From Diaphorobacter aerolatus (GTDB lineage: Bacteria > Pseudomonadota > Gammaproteobacteria > Burkholderiales > Burkholderiaceae_C), in the NCBI RefSeq assembly GCF_014489535.1, contig NZ_CP060783.1, positions 1,240,001-1,304,000 on the forward strand: DNA of 64,000 bases, given 5' to 3'. Below, piece after piece: positions 10,197 to 20,037 of the stretch. Position 1 is the first letter of the stretch, and each line of letters opens with the position of its first letter. A program made the position numbers and the translations under genes. Below the pieces are notes generated by a model. It saw nothing but the letters and a program-made list of their open reading frames with translations, ran no database searches and was not told the DNA's origin.

Positions 10197-10247
10197 GATC
10201 TATCGGTTCCAGCCACTCGAAAAAACAGTCGCGGATGATGCACGCAA

Positions 10248-13093
10248 TCAGCCGGTGTTGCGCAGCGCGGCGGCAATACCGTTAATGGAAATCTGGATAC
10301 CCGTCTTCACGCGGTCATCGCCCTGCCCCAGACGCCAGCGCCGGATCAACTCGACCTGTAGGTGATGCAGCGGATCGATGTAGGGAAAGCGGTGGCGGAT
10401 CGAACGCGCAAGCGCCGAGTTGTGCGCAAGCCGCTGCCTGTCACCGGTGATGCGTACCAGCGCGTCGGAGGTGCGCTGCCATTCGGCCTCGATGGCACCG
10501 AACACCTTCTTGCGCAGCCGCGCATCGCCCACAAGTTCGCTGTAGCGGGACGCCAGCGCCATGTCGCTCTTGGCGAGCACCATGTCCATGTTGGAGAGCA
10601 GCGTGCGAAAAAACGGCCACTGGCGGTACATCTTCTGCAACAGCGCGAGCTGCGCCTTGGGATCCTTGCCAGGGGCCTTGATGAACGCGTCGACGGCGGC
10701 GCCGAACCCGTACCAGCCTGGAAGCGTCAGGCGGCACTGCCCCAACTGAAACCCCAGGGAATCGCGCGCAAATCCTCGATCTTCTGCGTTGCCTTGCGCG
10801 ATGCGGGACGCGAGCCGATGTTCATTTCGGCGATTTCGCGAATCGGTGTGGCGCTGAAGAAATAGTCGGTAAAGCCCGGTGTGTCGAACACCAGCGCGCG
10901 GTAGGCTCCCATGCTGGCCCGCGAGAGCTGTTCGGCGGTATCCAGAAATATTCGGGTGGCCGGCTTCGTGGGCTGCAGCAAGGTGGCCTCAAGCGTCGCG
11001 GCAACCAGGGTTTCCAGATTGCGTCGGCCGATCTCGGGATTGGCGTATTTGGAGGCAATCACCTCGCCCTGCTCGGTCAGACGTATCTGTCCACGCACGG
11101 TGCCCGGCGGCTGCGCCAGAATCGCCTGATAGCTGGGGCCACCGCCGCGGCCCACGGTGCCGCCACGGCCATGGAACATGCGCAACTGGATTTGCGCGCC
11201 GTGCCGGGCCGCGTTGAGTACGTCGAACAAGGCGACCAGCGCGATCTCGGCGCGATACAGCTCCCAACTGCTGGTGAAGATGCCGCCATCCTTGTTGCTG
11301 TCGCTGTAGCCGAGCATGATGTCCTGCTCGGCGCCACTCGCGCGCACCAGCGCGGCATAGCCCGGCAGCGCATACAGCTCGCGCATGATGGGCGCGGCAT
11401 TGCGCAGGTCTTCGATGGTCTCGAACAGCGGCACGACGATGAGATCGGCGCGCCCGCCCTGATCGAGCGTGCCCTGCATCAGCCCGACTTCCTTTTGCAG
11501 CAGCAGCACCTCGAGCATGTCGCTCACGGTCTCGGTGTGGCTGATGATGTAGTGGCGGATCGCATCGTTGCCGTAGCGCTTGCGCATCGCGAGTGCCGCC
11601 TCGAAGATAGCGATCTCGTCGGCCGTGTGGTCGGAGTACGTCGCCCCCATGACACGCAGCGAGCGCGCATCCGACAGCAACTGCATCAACAGCGTGCGGC
11701 GCTCGGGTTCGCTCAGCGCACAGTAGTCAGGTGCGATGCGCGCCGTCGCCAGCAGCTCGGCGACGACGCGCTCATGCTGGTCGGAGCTTTGGCGCAGATC
11801 GACCGTCGCGAGGTGAAAACCGAAAACTTCCACCGCGCGGATCAGCGGGCGCAGGCGTTGTTGCGCCATGGCCGACGCCTTGTGCGACAGCAGCGATGAT
11901 TCGATCACGCGCAGGTCGGCGAGAAACTCTTCGGCGTTCAGATACGGGTTCTGGGGCGCTACCGCGTGGCGCGCCGCTTCGCCGCCGGCAAGCGACTTGA
12001 GCGTTGCCGCCAGACGCGCATAAATGCCCGTGAGCGCACGGCGATAGGGCTCGTCGGCGCGGTGTTCGCTGGTGTCGGGAGAGCGGTCGGCCAGCGCCAG
12101 CATCGGCAGCGGAATGTGCACCAGGTTGGAAGACAGCGACAGCTCGCGCCCGAGGTTGTGCACCTCCGTCAGATAGTGCCGCAGCGCCACCTCGGACTGC
12201 CGCTTGAGCGCCAGCGCAAGCGTCGCGGCGCTGACGTTCGGATTGCCGTCGCGGTCGCCGCCGATCCACTGGCCCATGCGCAGAAAGCTGGCCACGTGCT
12301 GATGGCCCAGCTCGCGCTCCAGCTCCGCATAGATGCGCGGAATCTCGCGAAGAAAGGTGTATTCGTAGTAGGACAGCGCGTTCTCGATCTCGTCGGCCAC
12401 CGTGAGCTTGGAGTAGCGCAGCAGCCGCGTCTGCCAGAGTTGGGCGACGCGCGCGCGCAGTTGCGCCTCGTTGGCAGCCAGTTCGCGCGGCGTGATCGGG
12501 TCCTTCGCGCTGTTGTAGAGCTGCGCGCGCAGGGCGATCTCTTCGCGCTCGGTGAGCAGATCGGCGATCTCGCGCTCGGAATCCAGAATGCTCTTGCGCT
12601 GCACCTCGGTCGGATGCGCGGTGAGCACCGGAGATACGTAGCTCCTGGCAAGCGACTGCGCGACGGCGCGCGGTGCAATCCCGGCCCAGCGCAGTCGCGC
12701 GAGCGCCACTTCGATGCTGCCTTCCTGCGCGCTGCCCGCGCGCTCGTGAATCTCGCGGCGACGGATGTGGTGGCGGTCTTCGGCCAGGTTGGCCAGATGG
12801 CTGAAATAGGTGAACGCGCGGATCACGCTCACCGTCTGGTCGCCCGTCAGCCCCTTGAGCAGCTTCTTGAGCGCCCTGTCCGCCTCCTGATCCGCGTCGC
12901 GGCGAAACGCGACCGAGAGCTTGCGGATCTGCTCGACGAGGTCGTATGCGGCCACACCTTCCTGCTCGCGGATCACATCGCCCAGAATGCGCCCAAGCAG
13001 GCGAATGTCCTGAATCAGCGGCAGATCCTTGTCGGTCTTGCGCACGGCGGGAGCATTGGCGGAGGCATCGGATTTGCGAGCGGATGCGGACAT
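10248..13093 (-). CDS. ppc: phosphoenolpyruvate carboxylase, with an apparent frameshift near the 3' end
   Basis: Anaplerotic enzyme making oxaloacetate from PEP and bicarbonate. Catalytic motifs are [11 protein letters not shown] (catalytic histidine), [16 protein letters not shown] and [14 protein letters not shown], and the protein ends in the invariant ...RNTG. The main frame ends prematurely after IPWGFSWG, while [13 protein letters not shown] and the last 160 residues lie in another frame. One missing base at about 10739 (expected GG before CCCC) accounts for this. Restored, the gene encodes 948 residues. The start at 13093 (MSASARKSD) has AGGAGTG upstream; an ATG at 13135 is less likely. 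Divergent from hemC. Confidence 0.93.
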
Positions 13094-13271
13094 GCGGAAG
13101 GTCACTCCTGAACTTTGGGACGATGAGGGCGGCATCTGTATCGCGCCATGACACGCCTGATCAAATCAACCGCACCAGAATCTACTGGTACTGTAGGAAA
13201 CTGCTGCAACGCAACATGCTAGCATCCCCGAGCGCCCGTTCAGGGCGCACACGATCGAATACGTCATCGCC

Positions 13272-14213
13272 ATGAAAATAGTTCCCACGCAGTCCTCTCC
13301 CTTTGTGATCGCCACACGCGAAAGTCGCCTTGCCATGTGGCAGGCCGAGCATGTCCAGGCCCTGCTGCGCAATGCCGGGTACAGCATCGAGCTGCTGGGC
13401 ATGACCACCAAGGGCGACCAGATTCTGGACCGCACGCTCGCCAAGGTTGGTGGCAAGGGGCTGTTCGTGAAAGAGCTTGAACTGGCCCTCGAAGAAGGCC
13501 GCGCCGATCTCGCCGTGCATTCGCTCAAGGACGTTCCGATGGAGCTGCCCGCCGGTTTCGAGCTGGCCTGCGTGATGGAACGCGAAGACCCGCGCGATGC
13601 CTTTGTCTCGCCACACCACGCCACGCTGGCCGATCTGCCGCAGGGCGCGGTGGTCGGCACGTCGAGCCTGCGCCGCCAGGTGCTGTTGCAGGCACTGCGC
13701 CCCGATCTCAAGATCGAGCCGCTGCGCGGCAACCTCGACACACGGCTGCGCAAGCTCGATGAGGGCCAGTACGCGGCCATCGTGCTTGCCGCAGCGGGAC
13801 TGAAACGCCTGGGGCTTGAGGACCGCATACGCCACGCGTTCGAGCCCGGGGAAATGTTGCCCTCCGCCGGTCAGGGCGCGCTCGGCATCGAGATTCGCGC
13901 CGGGCGCGACGATCTCAAGCAGGCGCTCGCGCCGCTGGCGCACACACCCACCTGGTTGACCGTGACGGCCGAGCGCGCGGTGAGCCGCGCCATGGGCGGC
14001 AGTTGCTCGGTGCCACTGGCAGCGCATGGCCGCTGGTCGGGTAACACGCTGCGCATCGACGCGGCCTGGGGCGATGTGGAAGGCAAGACCTCGCTGATCC
14101 GCGCCACGGCTGAATCGGATGGCGTGAGCGATCTGGCATCGGCCGATGCGCTCGGGGTTGCCGTTGCCGCCAAACTCAAGGCGGCGGGCGCAAGAGTCAG
14201 CACCGCGTCCTGA
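13272..14213 (+). CDS. hemC: porphobilinogen deaminase (hydroxymethylbilane synthase)
   Basis: Polymerises four porphobilinogens to hydroxymethylbilane in haem synthesis. Conserved blocks are [16 protein letters not shown] near the start, [18 protein letters not shown] (substrate-binding arginines), [23 protein letters not shown], and [12 protein letters not shown] with the cysteine that carries the dipyrromethane cofactor. Length of 313 residues is normal. It heads the hemC-hemD-hemX-hemY operon, with hemD starting 7 bases after its stop, and is divergent from ppc. Confidence 0.97.
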   Translation: MKIVPTQSSPFVIATRESRLAMWQAEHVQALLRNAGYSIELLGMTTKGDQILDRTLAKVGGKGLFVKELELALEEGRADLAVHSLKDVPMELPAGFELACVMEREDPRDAFVSPHHATLADLPQGAVVGTSSLRRQVLLQALRPDLKIEPLRGNLDTRLRKLDEGQYAAIVLAAAGLKRLGLEDRIRHAFEPGEMLPSAGQGALGIEIRAGRDDLKQALAPLAHTPTWLTVTAERAVSRAMGGSCSVPLAAHGRWSGNTLRIDAAWGDVEGKTSLIRATAESDGVSDLASADALGVAVAAKLKAAGARVSTAS

Positions 14214-14220
14214 GCGCGCA

Positions 14221-15015
14221 ATGACACGCGTTCTGATCACCCGCCCCTCGCCCGAAGCCGAGCGGTGGGCAGAGCAACTGCGCGCGCAGCACATCGATGC
14301 CGCCGCCCTGCCCCTGCTTCGCATCGCCGCCGTGCGCGATCCGCAATTACAGGCGGCGCTTGCACACGCCCGCTCGCGACTTCATGCATTCCATGCGCTC
14401 ATGTTCGTCAGCGGGAACGCGGCGGCGGCTTTTTTCGCGGACGCTGCGGCGCTGACTCCGGGTGATGTTGCTGGCAGCCTGCCGCGTTTCTGGTCTCCCG
14501 GCCCGGGCACGGCGCGCGCACTGGAACAGGCGGGCGTGCCCGCGAGTCGGATCGACGGCCCGGCGCAGGATTCCGGGCAGTTCGATTCGGAAAGCCTCTG
14601 GCTCGCCGTCGGCCCACAGATCGGGGCGGGCAAGCGCGTGCTCATCGTGCGCGGCGCCAATGCCCGCGAGACCAGGGGCGGCAACGGACGCGACTGGCTG
14701 GCCGCGCAAATCACCGGCGCTGGCGGGGAGGTGGAATTCGTTGCCGCCTACGAGCGCCGCGGCACCTCGCTCGCTCCAGAGGACAAAGACCTTGCGCGGT
14801 GTGCGGCCTCGGACGGCACACTGTGGTTTTTCAGCAGTTCCGAGGCCATCGAGAATCTCGCGCGCGAATTGCCGCAAACATGCTGGGACAAGGCCCGCGC
14901 GCTGGTCACCCATCCACGCATCGCCGATACCGCCCGTGCAGCCGGGTTCGGCTACGTAAGTGAGTGCCGCCCTACACTACAGGAAGTGATAGCGTCGATA
15001 AAATCAACAATATGA
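14221..15015 (+). CDS. hemD: uroporphyrinogen-III synthase
   Basis: Cyclises hydroxymethylbilane to uroporphyrinogen III with inversion of ring D. The 264-residue protein starts VLITRPSPEAERWAEQL, the typical HemD start, and keeps the two-lobe pattern with LMFVSGNAAAAFF in the first lobe, VLIVRGANARE in the linker region, and WFFSSSEAIENL in the second. This family has few invariant residues, so identification also leans on position between hemC and hemX. Its stop overlaps the hemX start by 4 bases (ATGA). Confidence 0.92.
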   Translation: MTRVLITRPSPEAERWAEQLRAQHIDAAALPLLRIAAVRDPQLQAALAHARSRLHAFHALMFVSGNAAAAFFADAAALTPGDVAGSLPRFWSPGPGTARALEQAGVPASRIDGPAQDSGQFDSESLWLAVGPQIGAGKRVLIVRGANARETRGGNGRDWLAAQITGAGGEVEFVAAYERRGTSLAPEDKDLARCAASDGTLWFFSSSEAIENLARELPQTCWDKARALVTHPRIADTARAAGFGYVSECRPTLQEVIASIKSTI

Positions 15016-16151
15016 GCCTCGAGCCCCAACACACAATCCACGAAGAGACGACGGAAAGCGCGGCGATGTCGGCCAGAGCCCCGGCCGCAGCGGCGCCAGC
15101 CGCCACGCCCGTGCCAGGCGCGAGCAACAACGGCAATGGCTCTCGCCTGCTTGTCACCGCCATCGGACTGGTGGCCGTCGCTGGCCTCGTGAGCAGCGTC
15201 ATGCTGTGGCAGAAGCTCTCCAATATTCAGGAACAACTGGCCCGCCAGACCGCCGACTCGGGCGCTCAGGCCATTGAGGCCCGCACCATGGCCCGCGAGG
15301 CCGCCGATGTGGCGCGCGACACCTCCGCGCGCCTGACGGTCACTGAAACCCGCGTCGGCGAGGTGGCGCTTCAGCGCACCCAGCTCGAAGAGCTGATGCA
15401 GAGTCTTTCGCGCTCGCGTGACGAAAATCTGGTGGTGGACATCGAATCGGGCCTGCGTCTGGCGCTGCAGCAGTCGCAGCTCACCGGCAGTATCGAGCCC
15501 GTCGTTGCCGCCCTCAAAAGCGCCGATCAGCGCATCGAACGTGCGGCCCAGCCGCGCCTCGCACCGGTGCAACGCGCCATCGCGCATGATCTGGACCTGA
15601 TCGGAAAATCCGCCGTGACCGACACCTCGGGCCTATTGGGCCGCGTGGACGATCTCACGCGCCAGGTCGATGAAATTCCGCTACTCAATGCCGTCGTGCC
15701 CGCATCCACCATGCGCCAGCGCAACGCCCATGCGCGCTCCGCCGCCGAGCCGCCTGCTCCGGTCGATCCGGACGAACCGCGCTGGAAGACCATGCTCGGC
15801 AACACCTGGGAGGCCATCACCGCCGAGGCGCGCGGACTGGTGCGCGTGAGCCGCATCGACCAGCCCGACGCGGTGCTGATAGCGCCTCAGCAGGCCTATT
15901 TTCTGCGCGAGAACCTCAAGCTCTCGCTACTGAACGCGCGCCTTGGCATTCTCTCGCGCCGCATGGACTCCGCCCGTCTCGATCTGAACAATGCGCGCAC
16001 CGCGCTGGTCAAATATTTCGACCCCGAATCGCGCTACACGCAGCGCGCCATCGACACCATCTCGCAGTTGCAGTCCAACATGCAGGGGCTTGAACTGCCG
16101 CGTCTGGACGAGAGCTTCACGGCACTCGCCACCGCTGCGGCGGGCCGATGA
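15012..16151 (+). CDS. hemX: HemX-like membrane protein
   Basis: A 379-residue protein with an N-terminal cytoplasmic stretch rich in Ala/Pro, one membrane anchor (LLVTAIGLVAVAGLVSSVML, residues about 46-66), then a coiled coil (IQEQLARQTADSGAQAIEAR onward) and a periplasmic helical domain. Despite the old label uroporphyrin-III C-methyltransferase, it has no methyltransferase motifs. Its role beside haem synthesis is unsettled. The start at 15012 uses the ATGA overlap with hemD. Just after the stop is a GAT/GAC-rich stretch (16151-16172) that in another frame would read as an acidic tail. A missed base near 16147 is therefore possible but unproven. Confidence 0.85.
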   Translation: MSLEPQHTIHEETTESAAMSARAPAAAAPAATPVPGASNNGNGSRLLVTAIGLVAVAGLVSSVMLWQKLSNIQEQLARQTADSGAQAIEARTMAREAADVARDTSARLTVTETRVGEVALQRTQLEELMQSLSRSRDENLVVDIESGLRLALQQSQLTGSIEPVVAALKSADQRIERAAQPRLAPVQRAIAHDLDLIGKSAVTDTSGLLGRVDDLTRQVDEIPLLNAVVPASTMRQRNAHARSAAEPPAPVDPDEPRWKTMLGNTWEAITAEARGLVRVSRIDQPDAVLIAPQQAYFLRENLKLSLLNARLGILSRRMDSARLDLNNARTALVKYFDPESRYTQRAIDTISQLQSNMQGLELPRLDESFTALATAAAGR

Positions 16152-16201
16152 TGACGATGACGACGACGAGTAAGCCGACGATGAACGGAAAGCCCTGACC
16201 C

Positions 16202-17484
16202 ATGCGCGCAGCTCTCTGGCTCCTGGCCCTGTTTGGTGTCGCCGTGGCGGTTGCCCTGTTTGCAGGCAACAACCACGGCACAGTGACGCTGTTCTGGCCG
16301 CCCTACCGGGTGGATCTCTCGCTCAATGCGGTCTTGCTGCTGCTGTTCGGTAGTTTTGCGATTCTGTATGGAGCGCTGCGGGGCACGGCAACGCTGCTTG
16401 CGCTGCCCAGTCGCGCGCGCCGCTGGCGTTTGCAGCAAAAGGAACGCGCCATGCACGCCTCGCTGCTGGACGCCATGTCGCAACTGCTCGCGGGCCGCTT
16501 CCTGCGCGCACGCAAAGCCGCCGAATCCGCCATTGCGCAGGAAAGCGATCTGTCGCACACGCTTCCCGTTCCGCACGGCCTCCAACTGCGCACGCTCTCG
16601 CACATCGTCGCTGCCGAAAGCTCGCACGCCCTGCAGGATCGTCCCACGCGCGAAGCGCATCTGCAGCAGGCGCTCGACTCGATTCCGGCGAATCCGTCCA
16701 CATCCGAACAGGAACTGCGCGATGGTGCGCAAATGCGCGCCGCGCGCTGGTCGCTCGACGAACGCGATGCCAACGCAGCACTCGACCGCATGGCCTCGCT
16801 GCCCGCCGGGGCCGCGCGCCGCACGCTGGCCCTGCGCGCCAAACTCAAGGCATCGCGCATGGCGCATCTCACGCAGGAAGCACTCGACACCGCGCGCCTG
16901 CTCGGCAAACACCGCGCGTTCTCACCCGCCGCCGCCGAAAGCATCGTGCGTAGCCTCGCGGTCGAATTGATCAACGACGCCCACGACCCCGCGCAATTGC
17001 AGCGCGCGTGGATGACGCTCGACACCAATGAGCGCGCCATGCCCGAACTCGCGATCCACGCCGCCCGCCGACTCGCGGAACTCGAAGGCGACCCGGCGCA
17101 GGTGCGTCAATGGCTGCTGCCCGTGTGGGAGCTCATGGCCGATCCCCATCAACGCCAGCCATTGAGCGACCCTCAGGCCCGCAAGCTGATCCAGGTGCTC
17201 GAATCCAACCTGAGCGGCATCGACGCGACCTGGCTTGCGCGCATCGAAAGCGCCCAGCAAGCCAATCCCCGGGACGCGCGTCTGCAATACCTGTCGGCCG
17301 TAGCCTGCCTGCACCTCGAACTCTGGGCAAGGCCCAGCAACTGTTCACCCAGGCCGCCCCCAAGCTCACCGACAACAAACTGCGCGCCAGCGCATGGCGC
17401 TTCCTCGCCGAACTCGCCGAACACCGCAACGACGAACCCGCCGCAGCCGAAGCCTGGAAACAGGCCGCCATCGCCGCACTCTAA
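16202..17484 (+). CDS. hemY: HemY-like TPR membrane protein, with an apparent frameshift
   Basis: Proteobacterial HemY (not the Gram-positive protoporphyrinogen oxidase), a membrane-anchored tetratricopeptide protein proposed to act late in haem synthesis. It starts MRAALWLLALFGVAVAVALF, followed by NNHGTVTLFWPPYRVDLSLN and a second membrane segment VLLLLFGSFAILYGAL, then TPR-like helices. The open frame goes wrong after HLELW. The expected continuation GKAQQLFTQAAPKLTD ... AEAWKQAAIAAL follows in another frame and stops at 17484. A missing G in the run at 17325-17327 explains this, and restored length is 427 residues. Last gene of the hem operon. Confidence 0.88.
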
Positions 17485-17643
17485 TCAGTCACTCCGCTTC
17501 TCGCGAAGTCGCGAGATGCCCTCGGTACGAGCGAAGCAAGATGCCCCGTCGAGGGCAGTCCCGGCCTCTCCCCTCAGAATCGCGAAAACGCAGTGTGAAA
17601 ACACGCGTCCCTCACCCCATCCCCTTCACCAAATACCCCAACA

Positions 17644-19680
17644 TCACAGCCCCACCAACACCCCCATGAACACATCCCACCGCTGCCTGCGCATGTAATA
17701 CAAAACAATCACCGCAATCATCGCGAAGATGGTGATCAGCCGGTTGTGCAGAATCGATCCCATCACGAAGCAGATCACCATCTGCATCCAGTAAGTCCCC
17801 AACCGACCCGCAGGCTTGTCCTTCGATGCGCCTTGATCGTCGCGCCCGGCAGCATCGTCGAAGCTAAACCGCCCGCTCGCATTACCCTGATCTTCCTGCC
17901 GCGAGGAACCCGATTGCGGCCCACGCCCGAAATGCGAATCGGACGAAGAGCGCCGGTTTGACGAAGCCCCCGAAGCGGAGGACGCGCCATGGCGCGCAAG
18001 CTGCCGCGCCTCGCGGCGTTGCAAATCCGTCTGCTCAAGCACCGGCTCCAATGCCGCCGCCGGTTGCCACCAGGGCTCGCCATTCGTGCGAACCGGTGCC
18101 CGCCCAGCCGCTGCAAGCGCGCGAAACGACGCGGGTGACGATGAACTCGCCGACCGCTGGTCCTGGCGACTCGCCGCAAGCAGGGCATCGTTGGCCCGGT
18201 CGAGCGGACTGCGCATGAGTTGCTGGGCATCGGCGAGCAATTGCCTGCCCTGACGCGCATTGATCTGGTGCACGAACTGTGCGAGGCCCAGCAACTGCGA
18301 AGGCTGGGCCTGCTGTCCCTGCCAATGCGCTTGCGTGGAGGTGCTTGCATCCGCAGCAGATCGGGACGCCCGATGCAAGGCGGCGCGCAGCCTGCGGCGC
18401 GTTTTTCTGGATACGCTGGGCGATGGCCCGTTGACCACGAGACCCGTGACCTCCTGACGCCGCCCCTTGCGCATCACACGTTCCTTGTCGGGATGGGGTG
18501 TGAAGCCCTCGTCGCGCAGAATCCAGCGCACGCGGCCAAGCAGCTTGCCGACATGGTCGCGCGCCGCCTCGCCCGAAGCGGAGAACGTGAGATCGTCGGC
18601 ATAGCGGGTGTAGACAAAACCGAGTTGTCGGGCCAGCCCCTGCAAGCGCCGGTCCATGCGACGACACAGCAGATTGGTGACCATGGGGCTGGTCGGCGCG
18701 CCCTGCGGCAGCACCCGCTCGCGCGCCTTGCCGCCAACGAACAGGCGCTCGCCATCGACCTGCCAGGCCTGCGCGCGGTTTTCACTGCACAGCAGCGCGA
18801 GCACCGTGGCGACACCCTCGCCATAGCCCAGTTGGCGGAACACGCCCTTGATGCGGGCAAACGCAATGCTGGGGAAGAAATCCTTCACGTCGAGATTGAT
18901 CACCACGTCCTGCCCCGCGTGCGGAGCGGCGTTGCTGATGATCGACCGACCGGCCAGAAAACCGTGCGCGGCCTCGTGCGCCGGAATCTTGTTCAACACG
19001 TTATCAAGCACCCAATACTGCGCGCGTTTCAGGCGCGGCATGGGTGCGGAAATCAGGCGCTCGCCACCGGTTTTCTTGGGCAGTGTGAACGAGTGGTAAT
19101 GATGGGTGCGCGCGACCTCGCGATGAAAGCTCAGAAACCGCAGTTCCGCGACGCTCACGCCCATGGACTCGGCCAGTTGTGCGGCGCTGCTCAATGCGGG
19201 CAGGCCATGGCGAGCCAGACGCGGTAGATCCGGAATCGCCCGATCACGCGTGCGTCTCGACGTCTGTTCCTGCTCCTGCTGCGTGAGCGGCCCGTCCACC
19301 AGAGCCGCCGATACGCCAGGACCGAGATATCCCACATGCGATGCGCGCCTCGCATGCCAGGCAAGCGCGCGTTCATGGCGTTTTTTCGCCTGTTCGCGTT
19401 TGGTCGTCTCGCGCTTTTCCCGCGCATTCTTCATGCGTTGCTTGCGCATCTCGCGCAGCGCGCGCTCGGGGTCGCGCCGCACACCCAACTGCTGGTTCAG
19501 CTCACTGAGTTCGCGTTGCAGCTCGCCTTCGCGATGAATCAGTTCCGCCGCGAGTTGCGGCTGCCCTTCTGCCTTGGGCCAGAAACCCAGCCGCTGCATC
19601 TCGTCAAGAATGACTTCCTGCTTGCTCGACTGGGCGATGCGTTCGTAGATTTCCGCGCGAGTGGGTTGCGGATTGCTCAT
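17644..19680 (-). CDS. retron-type reverse transcriptase with a C-terminal membrane extension
   Basis: The reverse transcriptase of a retron, which would copy the adjacent non-coding RNA into multicopy single-stranded DNA. The 678-residue protein has an N-terminal charged coiled coil (about 50-110), then the RT domain with the retron NAxxH motif (NAAPH, 250-254), FPSI, PQGAPTSP (325-332), catalytic YADD (360-363) and the VTG motif (411-413). NAxxH and VTG separate retron RTs from group II intron RTs. The domain ends near 480. Beyond it is a Ser/Gly-rich linker and two predicted membrane helices (about 630-678), unusual for a retron RT. It follows the ncRNA, SWIM and HEAT genes on the same strand. 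Confidence 0.9.
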   Translation of the reverse strand: MSNPQPTRAEIYERIAQSSKQEVILDEMQRLGFWPKAEGQPQLAAELIHREGELQRELSELNQQLGVRRDPERALREMRKQRMKNAREKRETTKREQAKKRHERALAWHARRASHVGYLGPGVSAALVDGPLTQQEQEQTSRRTRDRAIPDLPRLARHGLPALSSAAQLAESMGVSVAELRFLSFHREVARTHHYHSFTLPKKTGGERLISAPMPRLKRAQYWVLDNVLNKIPAHEAAHGFLAGRSIISNAAPHAGQDVVINLDVKDFFPSIAFARIKGVFRQLGYGEGVATVLALLCSENRAQAWQVDGERLFVGGKARERVLPQGAPTSPMVTNLLCRRMDRRLQGLARQLGFVYTRYADDLTFSASGEAARDHVGKLLGRVRWILRDEGFTPHPDKERVMRKGRRQEVTGLVVNGPSPSVSRKTRRRLRAALHRASRSAADASTSTQAHWQGQQAQPSQLLGLAQFVHQINARQGRQLLADAQQLMRSPLDRANDALLAASRQDQRSASSSSPASFRALAAAGRAPVRTNGEPWWQPAAALEPVLEQTDLQRREARQLARHGASSASGASSNRRSSSDSHFGRGPQSGSSRQEDQGNASGRFSFDDAAGRDDQGASKDKPAGRLGTYWMQMVICFVMGSILHNRLITIFAMIAVIVLYYMRRQRWDVFMGVLVGL

Positions 19681-19767
19681 GCTTCACCTCCGATGTTTGA
19701 AGGTGCAGCCCGCGAACGAAGTGAAGCAGAAGAAAAGGAGAAAGAGAAAAGACAACGAGAAAAAAAG

Positions 19768-20005
19768 GATGGAGCAGCGCGCTTCTCGTCGAAGAGCCTG
19801 AAAGGCTCACGGACGGGAGCTGTTCGCTCGACGCCACCCCGCCACGGTAGTGCAGCTTCGCTTGTAGCAAGCCACTCAGGAAATGCACTACCGTGGCTGG
19901 GGTGGCACAGTGAAAACGGCGCCCGTGATGCATGAAACGGCAGTTCACATGGGCGGCGAAACACCACCCGGATTGCAAGAGCCTGCGCGTTGAATCTGCT
20001 CCATC
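19768..20005 (-). ncRNA. candidate retron msr-msd RNA
   Basis: This lies in the 357-base gap between the SWIM gene and the RT gene, read on the minus strand. The outer ends are a perfect 10-bp inverted repeat, GATGGAGCAG (19996-20005) with CTGCTCCATC (19768-19777), in the place of the a1/a2 repeats that close a retron RNA. Inside, the first third has a small hairpin GGGTGGTGTTTCGCCGCCC typical of an msr. The second part has the long msd-like hairpin at 19833-19906. About 90 bases then lead to the RT start. The branching guanosine and the exact cDNA ends cannot be fixed by eye. Confidence 0.75.
19833..19906 (-). repeat. long inverted repeat, putative msd hairpin
   Basis: Arms GCCACCCC-GCCACGGTAG-TGCA (19833-19854) and TGCACTACCGTGGC-T-GGGGTGGC (19884-19906) pair over about 22 bp with one bulged base, leaving a 29-base loop that itself can pair weakly. 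This is the strongest hairpin in the ncRNA interval and the likely reverse-transcribed part. Confidence 0.8.
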
Positions 20006-20037
20006 AAAAAGGAGTTTAGTGCAATTGGTCAGAAAAC

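Noticed and set aside
226..13093. ppsA and ppc as true pseudogenes
   Set aside because: Each needs only one base in or beside a short G/C run, and the code on both sides is perfectly conserved; the same error type recurs across the window, including in valS.
14964..15011. Earlier start for HemX
   Set aside because: It would overlap hemD by more than 50 bases; the ATGA start at 15012 gives the normal coupling and N-terminus.
17644..19680. Group II intron maturase
   Set aside because: RT has the retron NAxxH and VTG motifs, no maturase X domain or HNH endonuclease, and there is no domain V-like hairpin downstream.
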